Of a DNA stretch of 64,000 nucleotides, positions 50,948-59,071 are shown piece by piece (the stretch's first letter is position 1; every line of letters starts with the position of its first letter). The notes under the pieces were generated by a model. It did no database searches, was not told the DNA's origin, and saw only the letters and a program-made list of their open reading frames with translations. The DNA comes from DASZTV01 sp035550655 (lineage in GTDB: Bacteria > Actinomycetota > Actinomycetes > JAFAQI01). Where the stretch lies: positions 186,001 to 250,000 of the forward strand of contig DASZOU010000033.1 in NCBI GenBank assembly GCA_035550655.1, given 5' to 3'. Position numbers and translations under genes: made by a program.

Positions 50948-51549
50948 CGGCGTAGCGCCGTTTCAGCCAGGTCTGGCAGTGCAGGCACATCGGGTCGGTC
51001 GAGATACACGTGCACCAGCTCCCACAAGAGGTGGTAGGCCGTGACGTGCACCTCCTTGACGACGAGCGGGTCGGTGCAGGGCACGTGCAGCGCGAAGTCG
51101 GCAGCCGTCGTGTCCTCACTCACGCCGTCGCCGCCGCTCAGCGCGATGGTGAGCAACCCGCGCTCGGCGGCGGCACGCAACCCAGCGAGAACCGCGGCGT
51201 CGGGTGCGCAGCCGGCGATGCCGAGCGCGATGTCGCCCGGACGCGCGAGCAGCTGGATCTGCTCCGCGAAGACGGCCACCGGATCGCCGAACCCGGCGGC
51301 TGCGGACAAGGCGACTGCCGGAAGCGAGCGCTTGCCGATGATGACCGGGTGCACGAACTCCACCGCAACGTGGGCCGCGTCGGAGATCGCGGCTCCGGAT
51401 CCGAACACGAACAACGTGCCGCGGCTAGCAAAGCGCGCTGCGATCGCCTCGCACGCTGACACGAGTACGTCACAACGCTCGGCGATCACGGCCGCCGCGG
51501 CGCGGCGGCGAGCGGCCGCCTCTTGCAGCGCGCTGGCGGGCGCCGTCAC
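50944..51549 (-). CDS. GmhA-like SIS-domain protein 2 of the hyp locus
   Basis: 201 residues from GTG 51549. SIS motifs: SRGTLFVFGSGAAISDAAHV, GDIALGIAGCAPDAAVLAGL, and C-terminal VKEVHVTAYHLLWELVHVYL. The GNGGS-type loop is changed to GSGAAIS and the second loop STSGGS-type to AGCAPD, so phosphosugar binding may be weakened compared with SIS protein 1. The two are probably paralogues that form a heteromer. Overlaps PadR and the HypC-like gene. Confidence 0.85.
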   Translation of the reverse strand: MTAPASALQEAAARRRAAAAVIAERCDVLVSACEAIAARFASRGTLFVFGSGAAISDAAHVAVEFVHPVIIGKRSLPAVALSAAAGFGDPVAVFAEQIQLLARPGDIALGIAGCAPDAAVLAGLRAAAERGLLTIALSGGDGVSEDTTAADFALHVPCTDPLVVKEVHVTAYHLLWELVHVYLDRPDVPALPDLAETALRR

Positions 51550-51911
51550 CGGGTCCTGCTCGTGACCATGCGGCTCGCCCCGTCGGCAACCGTTCGCTGC
51601 CGGAAGAGGAAGCGGTCGAGGGTGTCCCGCAGCTCGCGAACGTCGCGGACGCTCGACCCGAGAGCCCGGCGGCCTGCGTCGGTGATCTCGTAGCTGCGCC
51701 GGGCGGGAGCCCCGTTGGCCGGCAACCAGGTCGACGTGACCAGACCGTCGCGCTCGAGGTGGCGCAATGCCCGGTAGACCGCGCCCGCTTCACCGTCCAT
51801 GCAGATGAGAGGGCGCAGCCGCGACACCAGGTCGTACCCATGGTCGGCACGCTCGTCGAGCAGCAGCAACAAACATGGCGCCAGGAAGTTGTGCACGTCG
51901 CACGGCTTCAT
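51546..51911 (-). CDS. PadR-family transcriptional regulator
   Basis: 121 residues. Winged helix of the PadR type: LLLLLDERADHGYDLVSRLR, GAVYRALRHLERDGLVTSTW and RRSYEITDAGRRALGSSV. It is the first gene of the SIS-HypC-like-SIS-hypF operon and overlaps the first SIS gene by four bases, so it probably regulates the maturation or hydrogenase operons. Cysteines at positions 4 and 13 (KPCDVHNF, APC) and CMDGEAG may allow redox or metal sensing; this is speculation. Confidence 0.88.
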   Translation of the reverse strand: MKPCDVHNFLAPCLLLLLDERADHGYDLVSRLRPLICMDGEAGAVYRALRHLERDGLVTSTWLPANGAPARRSYEITDAGRRALGSSVRDVRELRDTLDRFLFRQRTVADGASRMVTSRTR

Positions 51912-51927
51912 CGCCCGCTCCCTCGCC

Positions 51928-52026
51928 TCAGAGCCGGCGGATGCGGAGGTAGCGCGCCAGGTCAGGCAGCGACTCGACGACCGCCGCAGCCAGCGCCGTG
52001 ATGATGAGCGCCTTGACCGTACGCAT
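51928..52026 (-). CDS. DUF6893-like 32-residue micro-protein
   Basis: 32 residues from ATG 52026 behind a perfect GAAGGAG site: MRTVKALIITALAAAVVESL continuing PDLARYLRIRRL. A short hydrophobic helix and the ending LPDLxRYLRIRR is the pattern of the small actinobacterial DUF6893 family (recalled). It lies between the PadR gene and the 89-residue membrane protein, same strand. Too short for automatic detection; function unknown. Confidence 0.72.
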   Translation of the reverse strand: MRTVKALIITALAAAVVESLPDLARYLRIRRL

Positions 52027-52095
52027 GACTACTCCTTCAGCGACACGACGCGGGTACGCCGGGCGCGGTGCGAGTCGGTCGGGCCGAGGCACCGG

Positions 52096-52365
52096 TCACC
52101 CCGCACGTTGGCCAACCGAGCCAAGGAGCACGCGCGCCCGGTTGATGACCTCGTCGACCGCGGCGCCCGAGCCGGAGGGGTGCTCCAGCCAGTCAGCCAC
52201 TTCGCGGAGCACGAACCCGGTGTGCTTGCGTACCGCTGCCGACAGCGCCGCGAGCTCGTCGGAGGCAAACACCTCGCGGGCCGCGTCGACGACCTCGCGC
52301 TGCCCCTCGGGTCCGGACTTCGAGCCGATGGTCCAGCCCACCAGGAAAGCGATCAGGACTCCCAT
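52096..52365 (-). CDS. Small membrane-anchored protein near the hyp locus
   Basis: 89 residues. An N-terminal TM helix (MGVLIAFLVGWTIGSKSGPE) is followed by an amphipathic helical domain (REVVDAAREVFASDELAALS, VLREVADWLEHPSGSG). Not a named family. It follows the YceI-like gene by 4 bp and precedes the DUF6893-like gene, so they may be one unit. Confidence 0.7.
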   Translation of the reverse strand: MGVLIAFLVGWTIGSKSGPEGQREVVDAAREVFASDELAALSAAVRKHTGFVLREVADWLEHPSGSGAAVDEVINRARVLLGSVGQRAG

Positions 52366-52369
52366 CGAC

Positions 52370-52954
52370 TCAACTCCTCCGTACGGCGTCGACGCGACAC
52401 CGGACCGTGACGTCGGGGTAGATCCGCAGCATCAACACCGACGGGACGGAGATGGAGAAGTCCCGCATGTCGACGACATGGCTGCCACTGACCCGGATGA
52501 GATCGGCGCCGACGGCCTCGACGTCGGCGGTGCAGCGCATCACCCGCGACGATCTGTGAACGCTCACTTCCGTCTCGAGCATCCACCTGCGCCCCACGGC
52601 GTGCGCGCTCAACAACCGCACAGTGATCGTCGGGTAGCGGCGCGCGTCAAGCCGGCGGCGCATCTCGGCGTCGTACAGCGCATTGCCGCTGGTCAGTGAC
52701 TCCACCCGTACCTGGAACACTGCTTGCGGCGCATCGTCGAAGTGGACGCCGCCGTGCTCGTCGACGGCGACCTCGCCAACGCCGGACAGCTCGGCCGTCG
52801 CGAACTCGATCGGACCGACCGTGCTCCGCGCTTCGACCAGCATGACGGAGGCGCTTGGGTCGACCTCGAACTCGACCCGCCGGATTGCCGCCGGTTCGGC
52901 GAGCGTGGTCTCCGTCCCCGCCTGGGACGAGCCGATCCCATCCGTGGTTGCCAT
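52370..52954 (-). CDS. YceI-like lipid-binding-type protein
   Basis: 194 residues. The pattern of eight strands and motifs (VEARSTVGPIEFATAELSGV, MRRRLDARRYPTITVRLL, VVDMRDFSISVPSVLMLRIY then VTVRCRVDA) fit the YceI lipocalin-like fold that binds isoprenoid-like lipids. No signal peptide, so it is likely cytosolic, unlike E. coli YceI. It lies 4 bp downstream of the GGDEF/EAL gene. Confidence 0.75.
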   Translation of the reverse strand: MATTDGIGSSQAGTETTLAEPAAIRRVEFEVDPSASVMLVEARSTVGPIEFATAELSGVGEVAVDEHGGVHFDDAPQAVFQVRVESLTSGNALYDAEMRRRLDARRYPTITVRLLSAHAVGRRWMLETEVSVHRSSRVMRCTADVEAVGADLIRVSGSHVVDMRDFSISVPSVLMLRIYPDVTVRCRVDAVRRS

Positions 52955-52958
52955 CGGA

Positions 52959-55577
52959 TCAGCAGACCATTCCCACGTTGGCCACCTGGGGATCCAGCTC
53001 CTTGGCCGGCTGTGGCATGCCGAGCAGGAAACCCTGGGCGACTTCGCACCCGAGGCATCGGAGGTCGTCGAGCTGCTCCGCGGTCTCGACTCCCTCCGGC
53101 ACCGGCACCGCGCCCAACGCCCGCGACAGGTCCACCACCGAGCGCAGGATCGACCGCGCTCTGCCGTTGCCCTGCCCCAGCGGGCTCACAAACTCCTTGT
53201 CGATCTTGATCACATCGATCGGGAAGCGGTTGAGATACGCGAGCGAGGAGTAGCCGGTCCCGAAGTCGTCGACCGCCAGGACGATGCCCAGCGCCTTGAG
53301 CTCGACCAGCGCCTTGAGCGCCAAAGCGGGATCGCTCATGATCACGCTCTCGGTGATCTCGACGCACAGCGCGGCAGGTGGCAACGCGCTCGCCGACAGC
53401 GCACCGGCGACGACGTCGACCAGCCCGGGCCGGTTGAGCTGAGCCGCAGAGACGTTGACGCACATCCGCAGGTCTGTCGCTGCCGACCGCATCGCCTTCC
53501 ATCGCGCGGCTTGGCGGCAAGCTTCGTAGAGGACCCAGTCCCCGACCGTGTTGATCAACCGGGTCTGCTCGGCAACGCCGATGAACTCTCGCGGCTGAAG
53601 CAGGCCCTCATCCGGGTGCTGCCACCGCACCAGGGCCTCGAAGCCAAGGATCGCGCCGTCGTTGATCCGGATCTGCGGCTGGAACTCCAGGCGCAGCTCC
53701 GAGTTGTCGACAGCCCGGCGCAACCCGCCCGCGAGCGCGAGCCACCGCGCCGCCCGCTCGTGCAGCGCGACGTCGAAGATCTGGTAGCGCCCGCCACCCT
53801 TCTCCTTCGCCCGGTACATGGCGGCATCGGCGTCACGGATGAGGTTCTCGGCCCGCGTCGACGGGTCGGAGGCGATGACAATGCCGAGGCTCGCCTCAAG
53901 CTCGATCTCGGCGCCGTCGCTGAGCTCGATCGGCCGGCTGATGAGCTCGAGCAGCCGGACGGCGGTGTTCGCTACGGCCTCGTCGTTGGCCACGCCCTCG
54001 CAGAGCAGCACGAACTCGTCGCCGCCGAATCGCGCGACGAGGTCACCCGGCCGCATCGCCTCCTGCAGCCGCGTGGCGAGGATCGACAGGCAGCGGTCGC
54101 CGATCTCGTGGCCGAGGCCGTCATTGATCACCTTGAAGTCGTCGAGGTCGATGAAGATGACGGCGAGGCTGGAGTGGCTCCGGTCCAAGCGACGCAGCGC
54201 GAGACGGAGCCGCTCCATGAGCATGCTCCGATTCGGCAGGTCAGTGAGCACGTCGTGGCGGGCCTGGTGTGCCAGTGCCTCGCGCGCCCGCAACCGCTCG
54301 ATCGCGACACCGAGCTGAGCGGCGCCCTGGGTCGTCGCGTCGATCAGCGCGCGGTCCGGCCGAAGGTGCGTGGCCGAGTAGACCTCGATGACCGCGACGA
54401 TCTCGGCGTCGGCGCGCACCGGAAACGCGAAGCCGCTCCACCCGGCTCCGCTCGTCGCATCCTGAAACGGGCTCACCTCCTCGGCGAGCACCTCGCCGAC
54501 CCAGACGGCTTCCCGCTCGGCAACGACTCGCGCCACCAGCGGGCTGACCTCATCGACCAGGGACGCGTCGACAATCCCCGACCCGCTGTCGGTGCCGAGC
54601 CAGCGCGCGCCCGGCTCGGGCCCATCCGGACCGATGACGTGGCCACGACCCAACCGCCAACCACCGTCGGCGCACAACGCCGCGACAGCCGCGTCGAGCG
54701 CCTCCTCGAGCCCGGTCGACTCGTTGGCCGCGACCGCCATGCCTCGCAGCAGGTCGAGCACCTCCGCCTGGCGGCGCAGCGCCTTCTCCCCGCTGACCTG
54801 GCCGGTGATGTCCTGGCAGGTGCCGCGCAGGGCGAGCGCTCGGCCTTCCTCGTCGTACTGCACCGTTCCGTGCACTGCGACCCAGCCGACGCTGCCATCC
54901 GGGCGCACGATGCGATGCTCGCGGTCGAGGGTTGCCCCTCCGGTGAGGCAGCTCCGCAGGTCGCGCGCAAAGCCGTCCCGGTCCTGGGGGTGCACCAGCT
55001 CCAGGAACGCGTCGATCGTGCCCTCGAAGGCGCGGGGATCCACGCGATGGATCCGGCAGAGCTCCGCGGTCATCTGGATGTTGTGGGTGCGCGCATCCAT
55101 CACCCACAGGCCGACGTGGGCAAGCTGTTGCGCCTCCTCGAAGCGCAGGTTGCTCTCCGCGAGCATCTCCTGTGCCAGCCGCTGCTCCGTCAGGTCATGC
55201 ACGACGACGCAGATCCCGCTGCGCTCCGGCAGCGGCGTCATCGTCAGCGCCACCGGGAACAAGGCGCCGTCCCTGTGTCGGGCAGTCGCCGCGATGCGCT
55301 CGATGCGCTCGCCGGCCAGGACACGGTCAACCCGATCCTGATGGCTCTCCTCGAGCCGCGAGACGAACAACAGCAGGCTGCGGCGGCCGACCATCTCCTC
55401 TGCCGAGTAGCCGAACAGTCGCGCGGCGGCCGGGGTCCAGTCGGTGATCAGCCCGGCCGGGTCAAGGCCGAAGATGCCATCAGCCGACTCTTGCGCGGCG
55501 GTCCGCCAGAGTTGTTCGGCGGCGATCGACGCCGTGACCGGTTCGTCGGCAACGGCGCCGGTTGGGGAGGTTTGCAC
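52959..55577 (-). CDS. PAS-PAS-GAF-GGDEF-EAL cyclic-di-GMP signalling protein
   Basis: 872 residues from GTG 55577. Two PAS domains (GIFGLDPAGLITDWTPAAAR; HVGLWVMDARTHNIQMTAEL with its PAC TCQDITGQ), a GAF domain (~280-420: VWVGEVLAEEVSPFQDATSG), then GGDEF (FGGDEFVLLCEG, intact active motif) and EAL (GFEALVRWQHPDEG, AVDDFGTGYSSLAYLNRFP). Both catalytic motifs look active, so it could make and break c-di-GMP, as is common in actinobacterial composite proteins. No TM. Upstream 235 bp (55578-55812) hold no gene. Confidence 0.95.
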   Translation of the reverse strand: MQTSPTGAVADEPVTASIAAEQLWRTAAQESADGIFGLDPAGLITDWTPAAARLFGYSAEEMVGRRSLLLFVSRLEESHQDRVDRVLAGERIERIAATARHRDGALFPVALTMTPLPERSGICVVVHDLTEQRLAQEMLAESNLRFEEAQQLAHVGLWVMDARTHNIQMTAELCRIHRVDPRAFEGTIDAFLELVHPQDRDGFARDLRSCLTGGATLDREHRIVRPDGSVGWVAVHGTVQYDEEGRALALRGTCQDITGQVSGEKALRRQAEVLDLLRGMAVAANESTGLEEALDAAVAALCADGGWRLGRGHVIGPDGPEPGARWLGTDSGSGIVDASLVDEVSPLVARVVAEREAVWVGEVLAEEVSPFQDATSGAGWSGFAFPVRADAEIVAVIEVYSATHLRPDRALIDATTQGAAQLGVAIERLRAREALAHQARHDVLTDLPNRSMLMERLRLALRRLDRSHSSLAVIFIDLDDFKVINDGLGHEIGDRCLSILATRLQEAMRPGDLVARFGGDEFVLLCEGVANDEAVANTAVRLLELISRPIELSDGAEIELEASLGIVIASDPSTRAENLIRDADAAMYRAKEKGGGRYQIFDVALHERAARWLALAGGLRRAVDNSELRLEFQPQIRINDGAILGFEALVRWQHPDEGLLQPREFIGVAEQTRLINTVGDWVLYEACRQAARWKAMRSAATDLRMCVNVSAAQLNRPGLVDVVAGALSASALPPAALCVEITESVIMSDPALALKALVELKALGIVLAVDDFGTGYSSLAYLNRFPIDVIKIDKEFVSPLGQGNGRARSILRSVVDLSRALGAVPVPEGVETAEQLDDLRCLGCEVAQGFLLGMPQPAKELDPQVANVGMVC

Positions 55578-55812
55578 TCACTCTCCCTTCAGGACGCCAC
55601 AGTTCCTGCGGGTGATAGTCGATCAACGTAGAGCCGCGCCGGGCGCTGTCAACGGATGCGTCGTGATCATCTGCAGAGATCCTCAATCGTGACCATCAGG
55701 TCGCCACATATGACCCGATAGGTTCCGGTCCGGCCGGGCTGACCTTTGCTCGCAGCTGCCACCGATAGCGCAGATCGCTGCCCGTATCTGATCTAGCTGC
55801 GCGCGATGGCGA

Positions 55813-57156
55813 TCACGTTTCGCGCGCGGCCCACACTTGCCGCTGGCCCGGGACGCCCTTGAGCTCGTGCATGCCGCGGTCCTCGAACGCGAACGGTGAT
55901 CCCGCGACGAGGTCGACGAGCGTCGTGGACACCAGCACCTCGCCGGGCGGCGCGAGCGCCGACACCCGCGCGGCGATGTGAACGTTGATGCCCGCGACGT
56001 CGTCGCCCTGCAGCTCGATCTCGCCGGCGTGGACTCCTGCCCGCATCGGTACGCCGAGCTGTGACTGCGAGCGGTCGACCAGCGCGAGCGCGCACCGGAT
56101 CGCCTCGCCGGGTGCGGGAAACGTACACAACGCGCCGTCGCCGAGGTCCTTCACGAGCCGGCCGCCATGACGCTCGACCTCGCGGCCCACCATCGCGACG
56201 TGATCGGCGAGCAACCCTCGCCACTGCCCGTCGCCGCGGCGTACGACCTCTTCGGTGGAGCCGACGAGATCGGTGAAGAGGACCGCCGCAAAGATCCGGT
56301 CGGCGTTGCTCGCGTGACGTTGACCGGTGAGGAACGCGCGAATCTCGGCGAGGACGGGATCGATCTCGCCGATGAAGGGGACGAGGTCCTGCCCGGGAAC
56401 CTCGACGTAGTGCGCGCCGGGGATCCCGTCCGCGACCGCCTTCGCAATGGCGGGACCGCTCGGGATGTTGCTGCGCACCACGACAAGAGCCGGGACCGTG
56501 ATCGTCGGCAGCAGGTAGCGCAGGTCTGACGACCAGATCTCAGCGTTGAGCGGACCCGCGATGCGCGGCCTCGCGTTGCGCCGCGCGACCCGTCCCCACC
56601 AGGAGCGGAAGTCCGGGTCCTGCGCCGCGGTCGGCGCCATCAGCATCAGGTCCATGTCGTCGTTGGCGGCGGTCTCCGGAGACATCGCGTTGCCCACCAG
56701 CGCGTCACCCACCGCGAGGTCGATGCCCTGCGGGAAGTCCTCGCCCCACGCGATCCGCGCAGCACCGTTGATCATCAGCAGCGACGCCACCCGGTCCGGG
56801 TGCCGCTCCCACATTCGCAGCGCTCCGAGGGCGGTCGCACCCGACCCCATCACCGCCGCCTTCTCGACGCCCGCCGCATCGAGGACCCTCACGCCCGCGT
56901 CGGCCCAGTCCGCGAACGTCGGGGTAGTCGGCCCGGCGTCCGACGTACCGATCCCGGGCGGGTCGTAGCGCAGCAGCCGGCCGATCCCGGCAAGACCCGT
57001 GACCCAGCGCAGGTACCGCTGCTGGTCAGGGACGTCCTCGATGCTCGCCATGAAGCTCGGCCCGGTGTCGAGGATGACTGGCTCACCGTCGCCCCACGAC
57101 TGCCAGCCGATGTGGCCGTCCTCGGTCGGCAGGTACCTGACCGGCGGGATCTCCAC
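55813..57156 (-). CDS. Alpha/beta hydrolase-class III adenylate cyclase fusion
   Basis: 447 residues. Residues ~1-270 are an alpha/beta hydrolase-like domain (RYDPPGIGTSDAGPTTPTF), but the nucleophile region is MGSGATALG, not GxSxG, so catalysis is doubtful and it may serve as a ligand sensor. Residues ~285-447 are a class III cyclase: AVLFTDLVGSTEEVVRRGDG (metal Asp), LVKDLGDGALCTFPAP (substrate Lys, GDG), and INVHIAARVSALA with the transition-state Asn and Arg. cAMP production is likely. It overlaps no neighbour; the S15 hydrolase gene is 10 bp upstream. Confidence 0.9.
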   Translation of the reverse strand: MEIPPVRYLPTEDGHIGWQSWGDGEPVILDTGPSFMASIEDVPDQQRYLRWVTGLAGIGRLLRYDPPGIGTSDAGPTTPTFADWADAGVRVLDAAGVEKAAVMGSGATALGALRMWERHPDRVASLLMINGAARIAWGEDFPQGIDLAVGDALVGNAMSPETAANDDMDLMLMAPTAAQDPDFRSWWGRVARRNARPRIAGPLNAEIWSSDLRYLLPTITVPALVVVRSNIPSGPAIAKAVADGIPGAHYVEVPGQDLVPFIGEIDPVLAEIRAFLTGQRHASNADRIFAAVLFTDLVGSTEEVVRRGDGQWRGLLADHVAMVGREVERHGGRLVKDLGDGALCTFPAPGEAIRCALALVDRSQSQLGVPMRAGVHAGEIELQGDDVAGINVHIAARVSALAPPGEVLVSTTLVDLVAGSPFAFEDRGMHELKGVPGQRQVWAARET

Positions 57157-57166
57157 GCCGCGAACG

Positions 57167-58840
57167 CTATCGGTCGCGCGACTCCGGCCGGATCGGCTCG
57201 GCGAGCACCGGCAGGATGATCGCCGACGGCCGCTTCGGGTCGTGGCAGACCTCCTGCTCCGCGACGACCAGCGTCGTTCCCTTGCCGAGCGGCTCGCCGC
57301 TGCCGAGGTTGCGGATGTACAGCGGGTGAGCGCCGCTGGATACCTGCAGCCGGATCCGGTAGCCGCAGCGGAACGTGTTGGCGGTCGGCCACATCTCGAC
57401 CCGCACTTTCATCGTGCCGTCCTTGGCGCGCTTGACCTGGGACTTCGACGCTCCGGACCCGACCCGCAGGATGCCGTCGGCGAGGTTGAACGAACGTCCC
57501 TGCGGGTCGACCTCGCAGAGCCGCACGAAGAAGTCGGTGTGCTCCAGCGACGACCGGACGTGCAGGTCCGCGCGCAGCGGGCCCGCGACGGTGAGGTCGT
57601 CGGTCATCGGCTCGCTGGTGAAGGTGAGGACGTCGGGTCGCGCCTCGAGCTTGGTGTTGTCCTTGCGTCCGGCCGCGCCGGCCTGCAGCGACGCGCCGCC
57701 GATGCTCGGGGTCGGGTCTGCCGGGTCGTAGCGGAAGCGGTCCGGCTCCGACTCCGGGGGCACCTCGGTGCCGAGCTTGCCACCGGGCTGGAGGTACCAC
57801 GCCTGCTCGCTGGCGGGTGGCGGCCACTCGTCGTACCCGACCCAGCGCTCCGCGCCCATCACGTAGAGCCGCACCCGGTCCGGCTCCGACGCCGGCGTGC
57901 GGCCCGCGACGTGGCGGTCCATCCAGTCCAACGTGTCGCGCGCGTTGTGACCGGTCGCCTTCGGGGTGGAGTGGTCCCACGGGCCGATCGCGAGGCGCGC
58001 GTCGCGACCTGCCTGGCGCAGCGCGACGTAGTCGTCGACCTGGTACGGCAGGAAGATGTCGTACCAACCACCGGTGAGGCTGGCCGGCGGCACCTTGGTC
58101 AGGTCACGGCCGAAGTCGACCGCCGACCACCACGGGTCATCGACGCCGGGGTGCTCGAGCCAGTCCTGGAAGGCCTCCATCCGCCGGCCGGTGACGGTGA
58201 CGTCGAGGTCCGCGACGGGCAGCTTGGTCGCGGCGCTCGCGATCGCCTTGCGGCCGGCGGCGACCGCAGCGATCTTCCGCGGCCAGGACTCCTCCTGGTG
58301 ACGCAGGCCGTGGATCCAGGTCAAGGAGCTGAGCAGGGTGAACGAGCCGCCCGGGTAGAACAGCTCGGCGAAGTACGACGAGGTGACCATCGGGCAGATC
58401 GCCTTGACGGTGTCCGGCGGGTTGCCCGCCACCGCCCACTGGGTGAGGCCGACGTAGCTCGGGCCGTACAAGCCCATGGCCCCGCCGAACCACGACTGCT
58501 CGGCGATCCAGGCGAGAACCGCGTTGCCGTCGGCCTGCTCGTTGCGGAACGGGTTCCACTCGCCGCCCGAGCCGAACGTGCCCCGGCAGCTGACGAGCAG
58601 CGTCTGGTAGCCGCGCTCGGCGAGCAGGCGCGACAGGACGCCTTCGAACTGCCGGCCGTACGGCGTGCGGGCGACCAGGAGCGGCAGGCCGTTCGGCTGG
58701 TCGGTGGGGTACCAGCGGTCGGCGAGCAGCCGGACCCCGTCCGGCATCGGGATCTCGATCGCCCGGTCTCGGGTGATCTCCCGGGTCTGAGGGGCGGGCA
58801 GCTTGAGCAGGTTCCCGAGCGTGCGGGAGGTGAGCGTCAC
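57167..58840 (-). CDS. CocE/NonD-type S15 hydrolase
   Basis: 557 residues from GTG 58840. X-Pro dipeptidyl peptidase-like alpha/beta fold: EIPMPDGVRLLADRWYPTDQ, VSCRGTFGSGGEWNPF, nucleophile LYGPSYVGLTQWAVA (GxSYxG), GPWDHSTPKATGHN (active-site His), then a jelly-roll C-terminal domain (PMTDDLTVAGPLRADLHVRS). Members are cocaine esterase-like acyl hydrolases or peptidases. A long upstream open frame is spurious because it runs through the repeat array and opposite to the phosphoesterase. It is the likely first gene of an operon with the cyclase fusion. Confidence 0.92.
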   Translation of the reverse strand: MTLTSRTLGNLLKLPAPQTREITRDRAIEIPMPDGVRLLADRWYPTDQPNGLPLLVARTPYGRQFEGVLSRLLAERGYQTLLVSCRGTFGSGGEWNPFRNEQADGNAVLAWIAEQSWFGGAMGLYGPSYVGLTQWAVAGNPPDTVKAICPMVTSSYFAELFYPGGSFTLLSSLTWIHGLRHQEESWPRKIAAVAAGRKAIASAATKLPVADLDVTVTGRRMEAFQDWLEHPGVDDPWWSAVDFGRDLTKVPPASLTGGWYDIFLPYQVDDYVALRQAGRDARLAIGPWDHSTPKATGHNARDTLDWMDRHVAGRTPASEPDRVRLYVMGAERWVGYDEWPPPASEQAWYLQPGGKLGTEVPPESEPDRFRYDPADPTPSIGGASLQAGAAGRKDNTKLEARPDVLTFTSEPMTDDLTVAGPLRADLHVRSSLEHTDFFVRLCEVDPQGRSFNLADGILRVGSGASKSQVKRAKDGTMKVRVEMWPTANTFRCGYRIRLQVSSGAHPLYIRNLGSGEPLGKGTTLVVAEQEVCHDPKRPSAIILPVLAEPIRPESRDR

Positions 58841-58895
58841 CGCAGCATTCTCTTGCAGCGCCCGACGGACATCTACCCACCCTGGTAGCGACTCA

Positions 58896-59002
58896 CATGT
58901 GACATAGGTGTTGTGCCTCGCGGATCGCATGTGACATGGGGGTCGCGATTTGCAGCACGCATGTGACATGGGGGTCGCGATTTGCAGCACGCATGTGACA
59001 TC
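58896..59002. repeat. Array B: four ATGTGACAT boxes at 32-bp spacing
   Basis: Boxes start at 58898, 58930, 58962 and 58994, exactly 32 bp apart. Spacers two and three are identical (GGGGGTCGCGATTTGCAGCA...). The array occupies the 230-bp gap between the divergent S15 hydrolase and phosphoesterase genes, so here it could bear on promoters. Confidence 0.9.
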
Positions 59003-59071
59003 CGTGCGGTGTTCATTCGCCGGTAAGGCCAGATTTGCGATCAGCACGAAGGTGCCCGGCAGGGTCGCGGC

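Noticed and set aside
50055..51549. LPS heptose biosynthesis genes (GmhA)
   Set aside because: Only the SIS domains match. No GmhB, HldE or glycosyltransferase is near, and the genes overlap hypF and a HypC-like gene.
52959..55577. Plus-strand frame of 982 codons at 52683-55631
   Set aside because: It is antisense to a perfect PAS/GAF/GGDEF/EAL protein and shows no motif of its own.
58896..59002. CRISPR-like array (regular 32-bp period)
   Set aside because: The conserved part is only 9-10 bp, the spacers are partly identical to each other and no cas genes are nearby. The pattern fits tandem operator-like boxes, not repeats with unique spacers.
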